The notes: a model not told the origin generated them from the sequence alone. Positions 1 to 9,472 are shown, counted from the stretch's first letter. The stretch is DNA of 64,000 bases from Bdellovibrio sp. (GCA_025359945.1 JANYDD010000053.1:23156-87155), one strand, 5' to 3'. Translations and numbers: made by a program.

Positions 1-1
1 T

Positions 2-1351
2 GACCTTCGCGTTTTGTACGGAAAAAAAATCAAAACCGTTGTAACGACCGCGCCCAAATTAAACGATGCCATCAATAAAGTTTTCGAAAAAAGCACCGCA
101 GATCTTGAGGGCATGGACGACATCGAAATGGAAGAATATGATTTGGACAATCCCATTGTCGATCTTCTTGAAGGCGGCGAAGACGACGCGCCGGTGATCA
201 AATTAGTTAACTCGCTGCTGTTTCGCGCAGTCAAAGAAAAAGCTTCGGACATTCACGTTGAACCTTACGAAAAAGACATGTCGGTGCGATTTCGCATCGA
301 TGGCGTGCTGTTTGATATTTTTAAACCGCCCAAAAAATTGCAAAATGCCATTACCTCGCGCCTAAAAGTAATGGCCAATTTAAATATTGCCGAGAAACGA
401 TTGCCTCAAGACGGTCGAATACCATTGAAGCTGGGCGGGAAAGATATTGATATTCGGGTCTCGACAGTGCCGACTTCTTTCGGAGAGCGTATCGTGATGA
501 GGATTCAAGATCGATCCAATGTGATTTTCGAGCTTGAACAATTAGGATTTTCTGATGACTCATTGGTAAATATCGACGAACTGATCAAACGCAGTTACGG
601 AATTTTACTAGTCACCGGGCCCACCGGATCTGGAAAGTCGACCACTTTGTATGCGTTTTTATCGCGCTTGAATTCTCCGGACGTGAACATCCTGACCATC
701 GAAGATCCCGTCGAGCAACGCGTGCACGGCGTGGGACAAGTTCAAGTCAACGCTAAAATAGGGCTGACGTTTGCCTCGGGCTTGCGGTCCTTTTTGCGGC
801 AGGATCCCGATATAATTATGGTCGGAGAAATTCGAGACTTGGAAACTTCCGAGCTTTCGATCACGGCATCGATGACGGGGCACTTGGTTCTATCCACCTT
901 GCATACGAACGACGCCGCCGGAGCTTTCCCCAGGCTTTTAGATATCGGGGCCGAACCTTTTCTGGTGGCCACTTCAATTTTGGGTGTGGTGGCTCAGCGC
1001 CTAGTGCGTGTGCTTTGTCCCCATTGCAAAATCAGACACGAGCCCAATGACTTTGAAATGAACTCACTTGGAATTTCGCCCGAAGAAGTTTCCACCAACA
1101 ATATTTGCAAAGCCGTTGGTTGTTCTCAGTGTAATCAAAAAGGATATATCGGTCGAACTTTGATTCAAGAATTACTTTTAGTCGATGACGATATTCGTTC
1201 GCTGATTATGCAACGAAAAGATGGTAACAGCATCCGCAAATTGGCCGTGGCCAAAGGGATGAAAACATTCCGAGATCACGGCATTCAAAAAGTTCTAACG
1301 GGCATCACTACGATGGAAGAACTTTTAGCTAATACTCAGTTAGATCTGTAA
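2..1351 (+). CDS. gspE: Type II secretion ATPase GspE (5' end cut by window edge)
   Basis: Hexameric cytoplasmic ATPase that powers pseudopilus assembly in type II secretion. The frame is open to the left edge, so the N-terminus is missing; the TTG at 14 is probably internal. Visible are the Walker A GPTGSGKST near residue 202, an Asp box, a Walker B/His box region (DIIMVGEIRD, then TGHLVLSTLHTNDA) and a C-terminal tetracysteine zinc module (CPHC ... CSQC) that is typical of GspE. About 450 residues remain, against roughly 500-560 in the family. It is the first gene of the run gspE-K here; gspC/D presumably lie upstream, outside the window. A PilB ATPase of type IV pili is the alternative, but the following gspF-K genes argue for GspE. 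Confidence 0.95.
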   Translation, partial: DLRVLYGKKIKTVVTTAPKLNDAINKVFEKSTADLEGMDDIEMEEYDLDNPIVDLLEGGEDDAPVIKLVNSLLFRAVKEKASDIHVEPYEKDMSVRFRIDGVLFDIFKPPKKLQNAITSRLKVMANLNIAEKRLPQDGRIPLKLGGKDIDIRVSTVPTSFGERIVMRIQDRSNVIFELEQLGFSDDSLVNIDELIKRSYGILLVTGPTGSGKSTTLYAFLSRLNSPDVNILTIEDPVEQRVHGVGQVQVNAKIGLTFASGLRSFLRQDPDIIMVGEIRDLETSELSITASMTGHLVLSTLHTNDAAGAFPRLLDIGAEPFLVATSILGVVAQRLVRVLCPHCKIRHEPNDFEMNSLGISPEEVSTNNICKAVGCSQCNQKGYIGRTLIQELLLVDDDIRSLIMQRKDGNSIRKLAVAKGMKTFRDHGIQKVLTGITTMEELLANTQLDL

Positions 1352-1531
1352 GTGAGCATATGAAAAGCCTCTGGGGGACTAAAAACTTTGTCAAACAATC
1401 CTGGACCTACTGGCTACGGAGTCTCTTTTCGCCGGGGTTTTCGCGTGGGTTTTTGCCTGGGCCAGAAGTTTTTCACAAAGTTTCGCATCTACTAGTGCTT
1501 TTCAAACACCCTCGAGGAAAAAATTTTTTAT

Positions 1532-2752
1532 ATGCCCATCTTTGAATATCGCGGCCTTAACAAGCAGGGAAAAAACACCAAAGGCATGGTCGACGCCGAT
1601 AATCTGCGCAGCGCCCGAGTTAAACTAAAAAAAGATGGAATTTTTGTAGTCGATTTAAAGGACAAAAAAAAGGCTTCCAACTCGGCCGCTAAAAGAAAAA
1701 GTTTTCAATCACAGTCGGTTTCAGTTAAGGATTTGTCTTTGATGACTCGCCAGCTGGCGACTTTGGTGAAAGCCAATATTCCATTGGTGGATGCGCTAGC
1801 AGCGATCAGCGAACAAGTTGAAAACGCGGTGCTAAAAGAAGCCGTCACCGAAATTAAAAATATGGTCAACGAGGGCAGCACCTTCAATAAATCCCTTGGC
1901 AAATTTCCTTCCATTTTTGATCATATTTTTGTCTCGATGTGCGAGGCCGGCGAAATGACTGGAACCTTAGATACGATTCTTTTGCGCTTGGCCGAGTTCA
2001 AAGAAGCTCAGGCCGATTTGCAATCGCGAGTTCGATCGGCCCTAACCTATCCAGTGATTATGTTGGTGGTGTCGCTGGGCCTTTTATTATTTTTATTTAC
2101 CTACTTGATCCCGCAGATGACGATTATTTTCGAGTCTTTGCCCAATTTGACTTTGCCTTGGTACTCGCAAGTAGTGATCGACATCAGCATTTGGACGTTA
2201 GCGTACTGGTACATTATGGTTGGCGGCGCGGTGATCAGCGTTTTACTATTTCTGAACTGGAAAAAAACAAAGGGTGGACGGGTTAAGTGGGACGAATGGT
2301 CGCTGAAAATCCCTTTGTTTGGAGAAATGGCCCGGATGGTGGCGGTTTCCAGATTCACCAGAACTTTAGCGACCCTGTTGACTGGCGGCGTGCCGATGCT
2401 TCAGGCCCTAAGCATCACCAGAAATGTAGTGGCCAATGAAATGATCGCACGCGCGATTGACGATGCCCGCGGAAATATTTCCGAGGGAGAATCAATCTCG
2501 GGCCCGTTGAAAAAATCAAATCAGTTTCCTCCCCTTGTGATTCATATGGTCAGTATTGGTGAAAAAACCGGCGATCTTGAAAATATGCTGGTCCAGGTTT
2601 CCAACGCGTATGACTTTCAGGTTAAAAATAAAATTGATTCGATCACGGCAGCCATTGGTCCGTTCATGTTGGTTTTTATGGGATTAATTATTCTGTTGAT
2701 CGTGATTTCTATCATAGTTCCGATGTTCGATATCTCCAGCGCACTGGGATAG
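1532..2752 (+). CDS. gspF: Type II secretion inner-membrane platform protein GspF
   Basis: Polytopic inner-membrane protein that forms the assembly platform on which GspE acts. At 406 residues it has normal family length. It shows the duplicated GspF/PilC domain with hydrophobic segments near residues 170-195, 215-240 and 375-400, and the usual N-terminal PIFEYRGL-type start. The ATG at 1532 is preceded by a GAGGA-like ribosome site. A 180-base gap after gspE holds no convincing gene. gspG follows after 150 bases that contain a nine-C tract. Confidence 0.95.
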   Translation: MPIFEYRGLNKQGKNTKGMVDADNLRSARVKLKKDGIFVVDLKDKKKASNSAAKRKSFQSQSVSVKDLSLMTRQLATLVKANIPLVDALAAISEQVENAVLKEAVTEIKNMVNEGSTFNKSLGKFPSIFDHIFVSMCEAGEMTGTLDTILLRLAEFKEAQADLQSRVRSALTYPVIMLVVSLGLLLFLFTYLIPQMTIIFESLPNLTLPWYSQVVIDISIWTLAYWYIMVGGAVISVLLFLNWKKTKGGRVKWDEWSLKIPLFGEMARMVAVSRFTRTLATLLTGGVPMLQALSITRNVVANEMIARAIDDARGNISEGESISGPLKKSNQFPPLVIHMVSIGEKTGDLENMLVQVSNAYDFQVKNKIDSITAAIGPFMLVFMGLIILLIVISIIVPMFDISSALG

Positions 2753-2800
2753 AGCCTGGATCTTTGACAAGCCTTCGAAGATTTTCTACAGTTGAAATTG

Positions 2801-2809
2801 CCCCCCCCC
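2801..2809. repeat. Homopolymeric C9 tract upstream of gspG
   Basis: Nine consecutive C residues lie in the 150-base gspF-gspG gap, 93 bases before the gspG start. Another run of at least eight C lies upstream of gspL, the start of the other half of the cluster. Tracts like this can vary in length by replication slippage; whether these do is unknown. Confidence 0.9.
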
Positions 2810-2902
2810 GAGACAATTCACTTTTTACTTCGAAATTTTTTTAAACTTTCGTTGGCAGGAGTGGCTGTATACGTGTGATTGTAAAAGCTTAAAGGAGATT
2901 TT

Positions 2903-3361
2903 GTGAAATTGACCCAAGTCTTTCAGAAGAATTTGAAGAATATTAAAAATTTCAAGAACAGCAATTCTAAAGGTTTTACCTTGTTAGAGATTCTCATCGT
3001 GATCGGAATTTTGGGTGGAATTATGACCCTTATTTTGCCGAATATCCTAAGCCGATTCGAGGCCTCGAAGGGAAAATCCACAAAACTAGCTTTGGGTCAG
3101 ATTGTCAGCGCAATCGCACTTTACAACAGCGACTGTGGAAAAAATCCATCGGCCTTGAAATTTCTAAAAGAAAATGATCCCGATTGTCCCAACTGGAGCC
3201 AACCTTATTTAAAAACAATTCCCAAAGACGGATGGAATCGCGAATTCGTTTACGAGAACAACGCTGAAACCGGAAATTATTCTTTGAAAAGTTTAGGCAA
3301 AGACGGCAAAGAAGGCGGCACTGAATCCAACAAAGACATTGATGCTGAAGACCAGCAATAA
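2903..3361 (+). CDS. gspG: Major pseudopilin GspG
   Basis: Major pseudopilin of the type II secretion system, cleaved and methylated by the prepilin peptidase and polymerised in the periplasm. The N-terminus carries the class III signal: a basic leader, then GFTLLEILIVIGILGG with the conserved Glu at mature position 5. The C-terminal domain has the GspG hallmark region (PKDGWNREFVYE, then SLGKDGKEGG), which in the family includes a calcium-binding loop. The GTG start follows a strong AAAGGAG site. Length (152 aa) fits the family. It overlaps the start of gspH. Confidence 0.95.
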   Translation: MKLTQVFQKNLKNIKNFKNSNSKGFTLLEILIVIGILGGIMTLILPNILSRFEASKGKSTKLALGQIVSAIALYNSDCGKNPSALKFLKENDPDCPNWSQPYLKTIPKDGWNREFVYENNAETGNYSLKSLGKDGKEGGTESNKDIDAEDQQ

Positions 3362-3947
3362 GGCAAACTTACCAAGCTCGGGCTTTACGCTTTTAGAAAT
3401 TCTGATTGTCCTGACTTTAGTGGTTTTGCTCTTCACATTTGGGCTCAACCGAATTTACAAACCAAAGCCTAATTTTAAAAAAGTCGCCCGCGAAATTACG
3501 CTCTTGGCAAAAGAAACACGACAACTGGCCAGACTAAAAAATTCAACTTACAGAATTGCTTTTAATATCGGAGAAAAAAATCCCCAGTATTGGGTCGAAT
3601 ACTTCCCCGGAGCGGTTCTGATTAAATCTAAAATCACTTTAGATAAAGAAAAAGATCTTTCGGATGAAGAAAAAAAAGCCAAAGGTTTCAAGCCCTCGGA
3701 CCGCCCGTTCAAGGGAAAAAAAGATTTAACGGCGCCCTTCTACTTCAAACGCCTAGACACTTTAATGTTCCCCGACGGCATCAGCGAAGGCGAGGGTTTT
3801 ATTCACTTTTCACCCGAGGGCTTGGTCGAAAAATCTTTGATCCAAGTGACGGACGGCAAACAAAATACATGGTCCTTGGTGTTCAATCCGATCACAGGTT
3901 ATGTCGATGTCGTCGAACAAGCGCTGACCTTTGCAGATCTTAAATAG
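3342..3947 (+). CDS. gspH: Minor pseudopilin GspH
   Basis: Minor pseudopilin, recognised by the prepilin signal SSGFTLLEILIVLTLVV near the N-terminus and by its place between gspG and gspI. The rest (201 aa) is poorly conserved, as usual for GspH. I chose the ATG at 3342 rather than the TTG one codon upstream; both lie inside the gspG end, so the two genes are translationally coupled. The protein would sit at the pseudopilus tip together with GspI, J and K. Confidence 0.85.
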   Translation: MLKTSNKANLPSSGFTLLEILIVLTLVVLLFTFGLNRIYKPKPNFKKVAREITLLAKETRQLARLKNSTYRIAFNIGEKNPQYWVEYFPGAVLIKSKITLDKEKDLSDEEKKAKGFKPSDRPFKGKKDLTAPFYFKRLDTLMFPDGISEGEGFIHFSPEGLVEKSLIQVTDGKQNTWSLVFNPITGYVDVVEQALTFADLK

Positions 3948-4010
3948 GCAACGTGAACCGCAGCAATTGGTTTGCCCATTGAATCTTTATCGATTTTAAT
4001 AAGCAGTAGG

Positions 4011-4505
4011 ATGAAAAAAGGTTTTACCTTAGTCGAAACACTTTTCGCTTTAGCGATTCTATCGACGGCTTTATTGCTGATCGTCAACGCTTGGTCAGGC
4101 GCTTTTATCCGCATCGAAAAAGCACAAGTTTCGTTCGAGGTCGCAAGTCTGTTAGAGCGAAAAATGAGTGAGCTTGAGCAAAAATACGCAGGCAAACCTC
4201 TTTCAGATATTCCCGAAGAACCCGAAGAAGGCGACTTTGGCGAGCAATCGCCCCAATACAAGTGGAAAGTGTCTTCACAAGATTTAGAGTTTCCAAATTT
4301 GACCGCGTTATTGACCGCCAAAGACGGCGGCGCCGATCCATTTTTGATCACAATGATTTCCAAATTGACCGACGCTTTTTCAAAATCAATCAAAGAGGTC
4401 ACCCTGACAATTATTTACAAGAAAGGAAAAATTCCGGTATCCTACTCGATCACGCGGTACTTTATCGACTATGACAAACCCATCGATGCGCTTAGTCCCC
4501 AGTAA
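4011..4505 (+). CDS. gspI: Minor pseudopilin GspI
   Basis: Minor pseudopilin with a very short leader: MKKGFTLVETLFALAILSTA gives the cleavage site after Gly4 and Glu5 of the mature protein. I start at the ATG at 4011 because it gives the canonical short leader; an upstream in-frame TTG at 3972 would add 13 residues before it. The mature domain of about 160 aa contains the E(R/K)KMSELEQ region typical of GspI. It overlaps gspJ by 35 bases, so coupling is likely. GspI, J and K form the tip complex in other systems. Confidence 0.88.
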   Translation: MKKGFTLVETLFALAILSTALLLIVNAWSGAFIRIEKAQVSFEVASLLERKMSELEQKYAGKPLSDIPEEPEEGDFGEQSPQYKWKVSSQDLEFPNLTALLTAKDGGADPFLITMISKLTDAFSKSIKEVTLTIIYKKGKIPVSYSITRYFIDYDKPIDALSPQ

Positions 4506-5328
4506 AAATTTTCCGCTGAAGTCTGCGGCAGGATTTACACTTTTAGAATTAGTAATTTCAATTACTATTCTGGCCACGTTGATGGTGGGCATCGCCGTGA
4601 CCACGCAGCAAGCTTTGCGCGCCAAAAAAAGAATTCAGGAGCAAGTCGATGATATGTCGCAAGTCCGCGACAGTTTGCGCGTGATCGAAAAAGATCTGCA
4701 AATGGCTTTTCACGCGGTGGATATTGAAAAAGAATTTAAAGACGCGGTCAAAGCCAAAGCTAAAAAAACAACGCCAGTTGCAAATCCCAACCCACAAGGA
4801 ACTGGAAGTCCTGCACCAATATCGCCGCCGACAATCCCAGAACCTGAAGCACCCAATCCGGAAGAACTGAACCGCAAGGATCCAACAACTCATTTTGACG
4901 GCAAAGAAGGCGAAGTTTACTTTCCCACTTTAAACACCAGCCGCATGACCGAAAATTTGGCGCAAGGGGATTTTGCGATGGTGGGATATTTAGTATCCAC
5001 CTGCAACGAGCCCGGAAAAAAAGAAACCTTGAATTGTTTAATCAGAAAATATTCTGCCAATATCGACGAGCCTACTTATGAAAAAATGGAGCCCACGGTT
5101 TTACTTTCTGGCGTGACCGAATTTAAATTTCGCTATTTGGGAACTGGGCGTAGCGAATGGGCGACAACTTGGAATACGAAAAGTTCAGATTCAACCCAGA
5201 AAAATAAATTTCCTCAGATTGTTGAAATCTCACTGACGATTGAAAAACCGATGGCCAACAACGACAAAAAAAAGAAGATATCGATGCAGATTGTGGCGCC
5301 GATTCGATTTCCCAACAACCCTAGTTAG
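4471..5328 (+). CDS. gspJ: Minor pseudopilin GspJ
   Basis: Minor pseudopilin of 285 aa with the signal AAGFTLLELVISITILATLM, preceded by about 20 mostly basic or polar residues. The C-terminal half has the GspJ pattern of an LLSGVTEFKFRYL segment followed by strands ending in the LTIE and MQIVAPIRF motifs. A Pro-rich stretch at about residues 100-135 is an insertion or linker compared with shorter GspJ proteins. The start lies within gspI. Confidence 0.85.
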   Translation: MTNPSMRLVPSKNFPLKSAAGFTLLELVISITILATLMVGIAVTTQQALRAKKRIQEQVDDMSQVRDSLRVIEKDLQMAFHAVDIEKEFKDAVKAKAKKTTPVANPNPQGTGSPAPISPPTIPEPEAPNPEELNRKDPTTHFDGKEGEVYFPTLNTSRMTENLAQGDFAMVGYLVSTCNEPGKKETLNCLIRKYSANIDEPTYEKMEPTVLLSGVTEFKFRYLGTGRSEWATTWNTKSSDSTQKNKFPQIVEISLTIEKPMANNDKKKKISMQIVAPIRFPNNPS

Positions 5329-5359
5329 TGAAAGGTTTGATAAGATTAAAAAGCATTCA

Positions 5360-6592
5360 TTGATTGAAAAATTTTTTCCAACCGCCGCAAAACTGTATCA
5401 AAATCAGCGGGGGATGGCCTTGATCATTGCGATTTCTGCAATGGTGTTGTTGTCGTACATCGCGCAAGAAGTATCGAAAGACTCAACGATTGAGTTTGTC
5501 GTGAATTCCCAAAACGTCAATCGCGTTAAAGCGTACGCGGCAGCTCGGTCGGGACTAGATTTAAGTCTGCTTAGGGTAAAAATTTATCAAATGGTTCAAA
5601 GTCAGGTCGGAGAAGCTTTGGGCGAACAGGCAAAATCCCTAGAAATGATTTGGAGTTTTCCGTTTATGTGGCCGCCGCCGCTTCCGCACGATCTGACTTT
5701 GGTGGATCAAAATATGATTCAAGACAAAGTTAAAAAAGCCAAAATGGATGGGTCGTATTCTGCGGCGATTGTGGATGAGGGTTCAAAAATTGATTTGAAT
5801 GATTTGGGTTCTCCGTCCAAGGCAATTCAGGAGGCCACTCTGCTAAGTTTAAAACAGGCCTTCGAAAATAAGATGTTGGCAGACTCAAAATTTGATCAGC
5901 AAATGAAAGAAGACAAATACCTTGAAGTGATCAACAACATTGCCGACTGGGTGGATCTCAACACCGAAAGTTTAAATGGCGGCGCCGAGGCCAATCGTTA
6001 TGACAATCCCCAGTGGCCACCTAACCGTTGGTTTCGCACCATCGATGAAGTGCGGCTGGTCGCAGGTATGACCGACAGAATCTACGAATACTTGCGACCT
6101 TTGATCACCATTTATGGATCCAAGGGGATTAATCCCAATCGCGCCAGCGCAGAAATTTTACTTTCACTACATCCCAGTATCACCCCGGTGGTAGTTGCCG
6201 AAATCGTCAAGCGCCGAACCTCTGAATCTTTAGGGGGAGAGTTTAAAAAAGCCGAAGATTTTTGGCAGTTCGTCAATCAGGTCGGCGCCAATGTTTCCAA
6301 CGATGATCAAAAAAAAATTCTGATCAGCTTTAATCCGGTGACCAGTTTTAGAATCAAATCCGTCGGCAGCTTCGCCAACGCGACTCGGGAAATTGAAGTC
6401 GTGGTTATGGACTTTAACAAAATGATCGATACCGTTTCAGAGAGCGTGAAAAAAGAAAAAGACGCCGACAAAAAAGACAACGCTGAACAAAAACCAAATA
6501 ACCCAATCGCGGGCGATAAAAAAGAACCTGCCAAAGCATCAGCCCCCATTACCCCCGGCCGCCCCCGAATCTTCTACTGGAGCGAACGCTAA
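5360..6592 (+). CDS. gspK: Minor pseudopilin GspK
   Basis: Largest minor pseudopilin, thought to cap the pseudopilus tip. The N-terminal NQRGMALIIAISAMVLLSY segment is the prepilin-like signal of GspK; the usual Glu5 is absent, as is normal for this subunit. The middle has the helical insertion (DEGSKIDLNDLG, then NIADWVDLNTE) and the sequence ends with a KKEKDADKKD-rich tail of about 50 residues. The frame is open back to a TTG at 5240, inside gspJ, but that extension reads unlike protein, so I prefer the TTG at 5360; the start is uncertain. Confidence 0.85.
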   Translation: MIEKFFPTAAKLYQNQRGMALIIAISAMVLLSYIAQEVSKDSTIEFVVNSQNVNRVKAYAAARSGLDLSLLRVKIYQMVQSQVGEALGEQAKSLEMIWSFPFMWPPPLPHDLTLVDQNMIQDKVKKAKMDGSYSAAIVDEGSKIDLNDLGSPSKAIQEATLLSLKQAFENKMLADSKFDQQMKEDKYLEVINNIADWVDLNTESLNGGAEANRYDNPQWPPNRWFRTIDEVRLVAGMTDRIYEYLRPLITIYGSKGINPNRASAEILLSLHPSITPVVVAEIVKRRTSESLGGEFKKAEDFWQFVNQVGANVSNDDQKKILISFNPVTSFRIKSVGSFANATREIEVVVMDFNKMIDTVSESVKKEKDADKKDNAEQKPNNPIAGDKKEPAKASAPITPGRPRIFYWSER

Positions 6593-6662
6593 TCACAAAA
6601 ACGCGTCAACATGATGGATTTTTCCAAATTGTTCTCTGTAGGAAGGTACACTTGTGACACTT

Positions 6663-6723
6663 TTGACATCGAATCTACAGTGGATAGAAATGGTATCGAA
6701 CTGGGCCGTAAAGGATGTTGACA
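6663..6723 (+). promoter_or_regulatory. Possible promoter region for the FGE-like gene
   Basis: Two perfect TTGACA hexamers occur at 6663-6668 and 6718-6723 in the 275-base gap before the gene at 6868. The first is followed at 16 bases by TAGAAA (4 of 6 to the -10 consensus), the second at 17 bases by TGACAT (3 of 6). A promoter is expected here because gspK ends and an unrelated gene begins, but neither -10 is strong. Confidence 0.35.
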
Positions 6724-6867
6724 ACTGTGCACACTGTCTGTGACATCGTATCGAATTGAAAATTTCGACAATGCTAATTTCACTGGGTTTAACCCTCTGG
6801 CGTTCGCTCTCGGGACGTTTTCAAGACTTGGCACAATTTGCATTCAATCAAACTACGGAGGCCTTAA

Positions 6868-9135
6868 ATGAGTCAAAAAGTGAGTCAAAAACAATTTCTT
6901 TTAATTTTGGGAAAAACTATCGCATTGGGTAGTTTGCTTTTTTCGTTTGCTTCGCAAGCTCAGTTTTGTCCTCCGAACTATCAAATCGGCGGGGCCGGAA
7001 TTAATCCCCTTCCCAACCCAACTACAGGTTTCACCGACACTTCTGGCAAAATCGTTTCAATTGCGACCTATCCCGACGCCAACGATACCGTAGGTTCCAG
7101 TCAACTGATTGTGACTTCGCAGAGCCTTGCTGGCCCCACCATCGGATACATTTATTTGGCCGGTATCAAGGTTGTCGGTGGATTTAATCCAGGAAGTCTT
7201 TCAAGTACGGTAGGTCCAGATTATTTAGTTTCAACGAACTTAGAGTCCAGCACCACAACTGGGGTGCAAGCTTTGGTTCTAAAATCCAGAGGCGGAAAAG
7301 TGGGTCGACTGACCTTTCAGACGCCGGTCACCCTAAGCCCGGGCGGAAACACCACCGAGTTCACTAGCGATGGTCATATTTACGCATTCACAACTTACGC
7401 ATCGCCAGACGGATCATCGGGTTTTTTGTACAAGGGTGCAAATAATTTTACAAACACTGCCTCGACCGAGACAAGTAGTAATGGTTTTAAATGTTATGGT
7501 TTGGCACAGGATAAGGGATTTACCCGCGCTACAGCCATTACCGGTGGATTTAGGCCGGATGGATCTGGTGGCCCCGAATTGAACCCTTTGACTGCCAAAG
7601 GTACAATCGATTGGGAGCCTTTTGTTTTTACAACGGCACCAGGACAACTTAGCCCGATTATTTACGAGTACCGAATTTTCAGAGGGCTAAAGTACGCAAC
7701 CGCCACCGCTTTAGTGGGGAGTGTTCCGGTTTTGCGACCCGATGGTTCCAATAACCGCCTGACATTCACCGATACGAATTTGACACCTGGAACTGCCTAT
7801 TTTTATAAGATTGTGCCCTATGATAACAATGGTGTCCCTTACACGGTTTCCAACGGGACTGTTTACCGCCTAATTGCGCCGCCTCAGCATATGGTTTTTG
7901 TCGCTCGCGGGACATTGAACGGAGATATGTGTCGATCACTGGGCCTTAGCATTCTTAAAGATCGCTATAACTCATGCGTTTTTCCTGGTTGGGGGAACGA
8001 TGGTCTTGGTTACCTTGACTATGGCTCGGATTTTTTAGTCGATATTTATGAACTTGGGTGCGCCGTCGAACCTACAGCCCAGAACATAGCCAACGGCCGC
8101 GGTAACGAATGCTGGCCGGTGGGATTTTCACCTGACATGCGCTTTATGACTGCAGCACAAATGGCAGCGGCTGTAAGCAATCGCCCTTTACTTCAACCTT
8201 TGTGGAAAGAAGCTGCGGTGATGGCTTCTGCATGCAAAGCGCAAACAGTTTCTATCATGGGAATTTCAAGCCTTGCCGGAACTGCTACGAACATCCAGAA
8301 AAAAATGCCTTCAATGAAAGTGATGCGGGCCATGATGGGCTTTGATCCCGCTTTGACGCCATCCCAGTACAGCCTTGTTGAACAAGCCCGCGCAGGTGAA
8401 GGTAAATGTAATTCGGCGGCTCCGGATATTCCAAATTATGTGCCATCTGCTGAATCGCTTCCTTACAATTACAACATTAAATCTGTTTTCTTTAGAACCG
8501 GCGCTGCTGAAACAAGGGCTTGCGTTTCTCGGTATGGGTTGCGGGATGTCATTGGAAATATGGACGAAGTTGTTACCGACATGGTGCAAATGGAATCCAA
8601 ATATCTGCCTGGAACTCAACAGTTTGATTACAACTGGGCCACTGGTATTCGCTCAACACTGGACACAACAAATGCTGATATAGCTTCGATGATTATCCAT
8701 CGATATGGTCACAACCCAAGATTCCCTCCAACAGTCGAGACAAACGTTGATTACATGTTATCGGCGACAAACCCCTCTTATTACCTTGGCACTCCTCCTC
8801 CAATAGACTCTGGTTTACTTCCATTGGCGTTCTCTCGTGTTTTGGGAATCCCGTTATCTAGACTGGCCACATTTAGAGATCATGCACCTTACGATTTTCC
8901 AGTTACGGATGCTATTTCGTTCTTTTCAAAAGATATTAATTTTATGGTTCCTAGAATGGCCGTCCCACCTATGTTGACTGATCTAAATGCCATACCCAAG
9001 AATATTGTTAACTTGACCGTTGGCGGATCTATCACTGGGGGCTGGGGCAATGGTAGATGGACCACCCGAGTTCTAGGGTTGGGTTCCTACGGCCCGCAGT
9101 ACGGAACGCGTTGCTTGGCACCTGTTCCCAATTAA
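6868..9135 (+). CDS. Exported protein with Fn3-like and formylglycine-generating-enzyme-like regions
   Basis: 755 aa with a clear signal peptide (basic start, hydrophobic core, cleavage near SFASQAQ). Residues about 245-335 resemble a fibronectin type III repeat (PGTAYFYKIVPYDNNG). The C-terminal half resembles the FGE-sulfatase/SUMF1 fold: WKEAAVMASAC, then YGLRDVIGNMDEVVTD, which matches the family's G(L/A)xDxxGNxxEW signature loosely, and a terminal GTRCL like the FGE RCV/RCA end. The paired catalytic cysteines of true FGE enzymes are not evident, so binding rather than catalysis is likelier. It sits between gspK and gspL, which suggests, without proof, a type II secretion substrate. It is preceded by a 275-base gap and followed by a hairpin. 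Confidence 0.75.
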   Translation: MSQKVSQKQFLLILGKTIALGSLLFSFASQAQFCPPNYQIGGAGINPLPNPTTGFTDTSGKIVSIATYPDANDTVGSSQLIVTSQSLAGPTIGYIYLAGIKVVGGFNPGSLSSTVGPDYLVSTNLESSTTTGVQALVLKSRGGKVGRLTFQTPVTLSPGGNTTEFTSDGHIYAFTTYASPDGSSGFLYKGANNFTNTASTETSSNGFKCYGLAQDKGFTRATAITGGFRPDGSGGPELNPLTAKGTIDWEPFVFTTAPGQLSPIIYEYRIFRGLKYATATALVGSVPVLRPDGSNNRLTFTDTNLTPGTAYFYKIVPYDNNGVPYTVSNGTVYRLIAPPQHMVFVARGTLNGDMCRSLGLSILKDRYNSCVFPGWGNDGLGYLDYGSDFLVDIYELGCAVEPTAQNIANGRGNECWPVGFSPDMRFMTAAQMAAAVSNRPLLQPLWKEAAVMASACKAQTVSIMGISSLAGTATNIQKKMPSMKVMRAMMGFDPALTPSQYSLVEQARAGEGKCNSAAPDIPNYVPSAESLPYNYNIKSVFFRTGAAETRACVSRYGLRDVIGNMDEVVTDMVQMESKYLPGTQQFDYNWATGIRSTLDTTNADIASMIIHRYGHNPRFPPTVETNVDYMLSATNPSYYLGTPPPIDSGLLPLAFSRVLGIPLSRLATFRDHAPYDFPVTDAISFFSKDINFMVPRMAVPPMLTDLNAIPKNIVNLTVGGSITGGWGNGRWTTRVLGLGSYGPQYGTRCLAPVPN

Positions 9136-9164
9136 AGCTAAAAAAAAGCGAAGAAAACCTTTCG

Positions 9165-9183
9165 GCCCGCGGACTTCGCGGGC
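9165..9183 (+). terminator. GC-rich hairpin after the FGE-like gene
   Basis: GCCCGCG and CGCGGGC form a perfect 7-bp stem with a five-base loop, 30 bases past the stop at 9135. The following bases are TTAGTC rather than a T run, so this would be an imperfect intrinsic terminator. Confidence 0.5.
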
Positions 9184-9283
9184 TTAGTCAAATGTCGCGA
9201 GGAATTTGTTAACGTCCAAGCTGAATGGAAAAATTTTGGCTTTTTTCGATAAATTCAATCTCCAACTTTTGCACACTTTTGGC

Positions 9284-9454
9284 TCAAGCAGCCTTAGAAG
9301 AAATCTCGGTGGCAAATGTAAATTCAAAATGTTTTTTAAGGTGATTTACAAGTTTCGGAGAAATCTTCTGCTCGCAAAGTATAGAAGAATCGCCTTGGGA
9401 TGCTTTTAGATCGCGAAGAGCAAAAGCATTAGGGTCAATTGCAAAAAGCCAAAA
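9284..9454 (-). pseudogene. Possible remnant of an unidentified gene
   Basis: On the minus strand a 56-codon open stretch between two stops reads like real protein (it contains DPNAFALRDLKASQGDSS and ends HFEFTFATEISSKAA). It has no start codon. It lies just downstream of the DUF4143 gene on the same strand, in an otherwise empty 337-base gap (9136-9472), so it may be the tail of a decayed gene. I do not recognise the family. Confidence 0.35.
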
Positions 9455-9472
9455 TCAGCATTTGCAACCCGA

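Noticed and set aside
1360..1545. 61-aa open frame between gspE and gspF
   Set aside because: No good ribosome site, overlaps the gspF start, composition not protein-like.
6589..6843. 84-aa minus-strand frame before the FGE-like gene
   Set aside because: Lies in a promoter region, has no ribosome site and reads like random sequence.
9206..9409. 67-aa plus-strand frame
   Set aside because: Antisense to the more protein-like remnant at 9284-9454.
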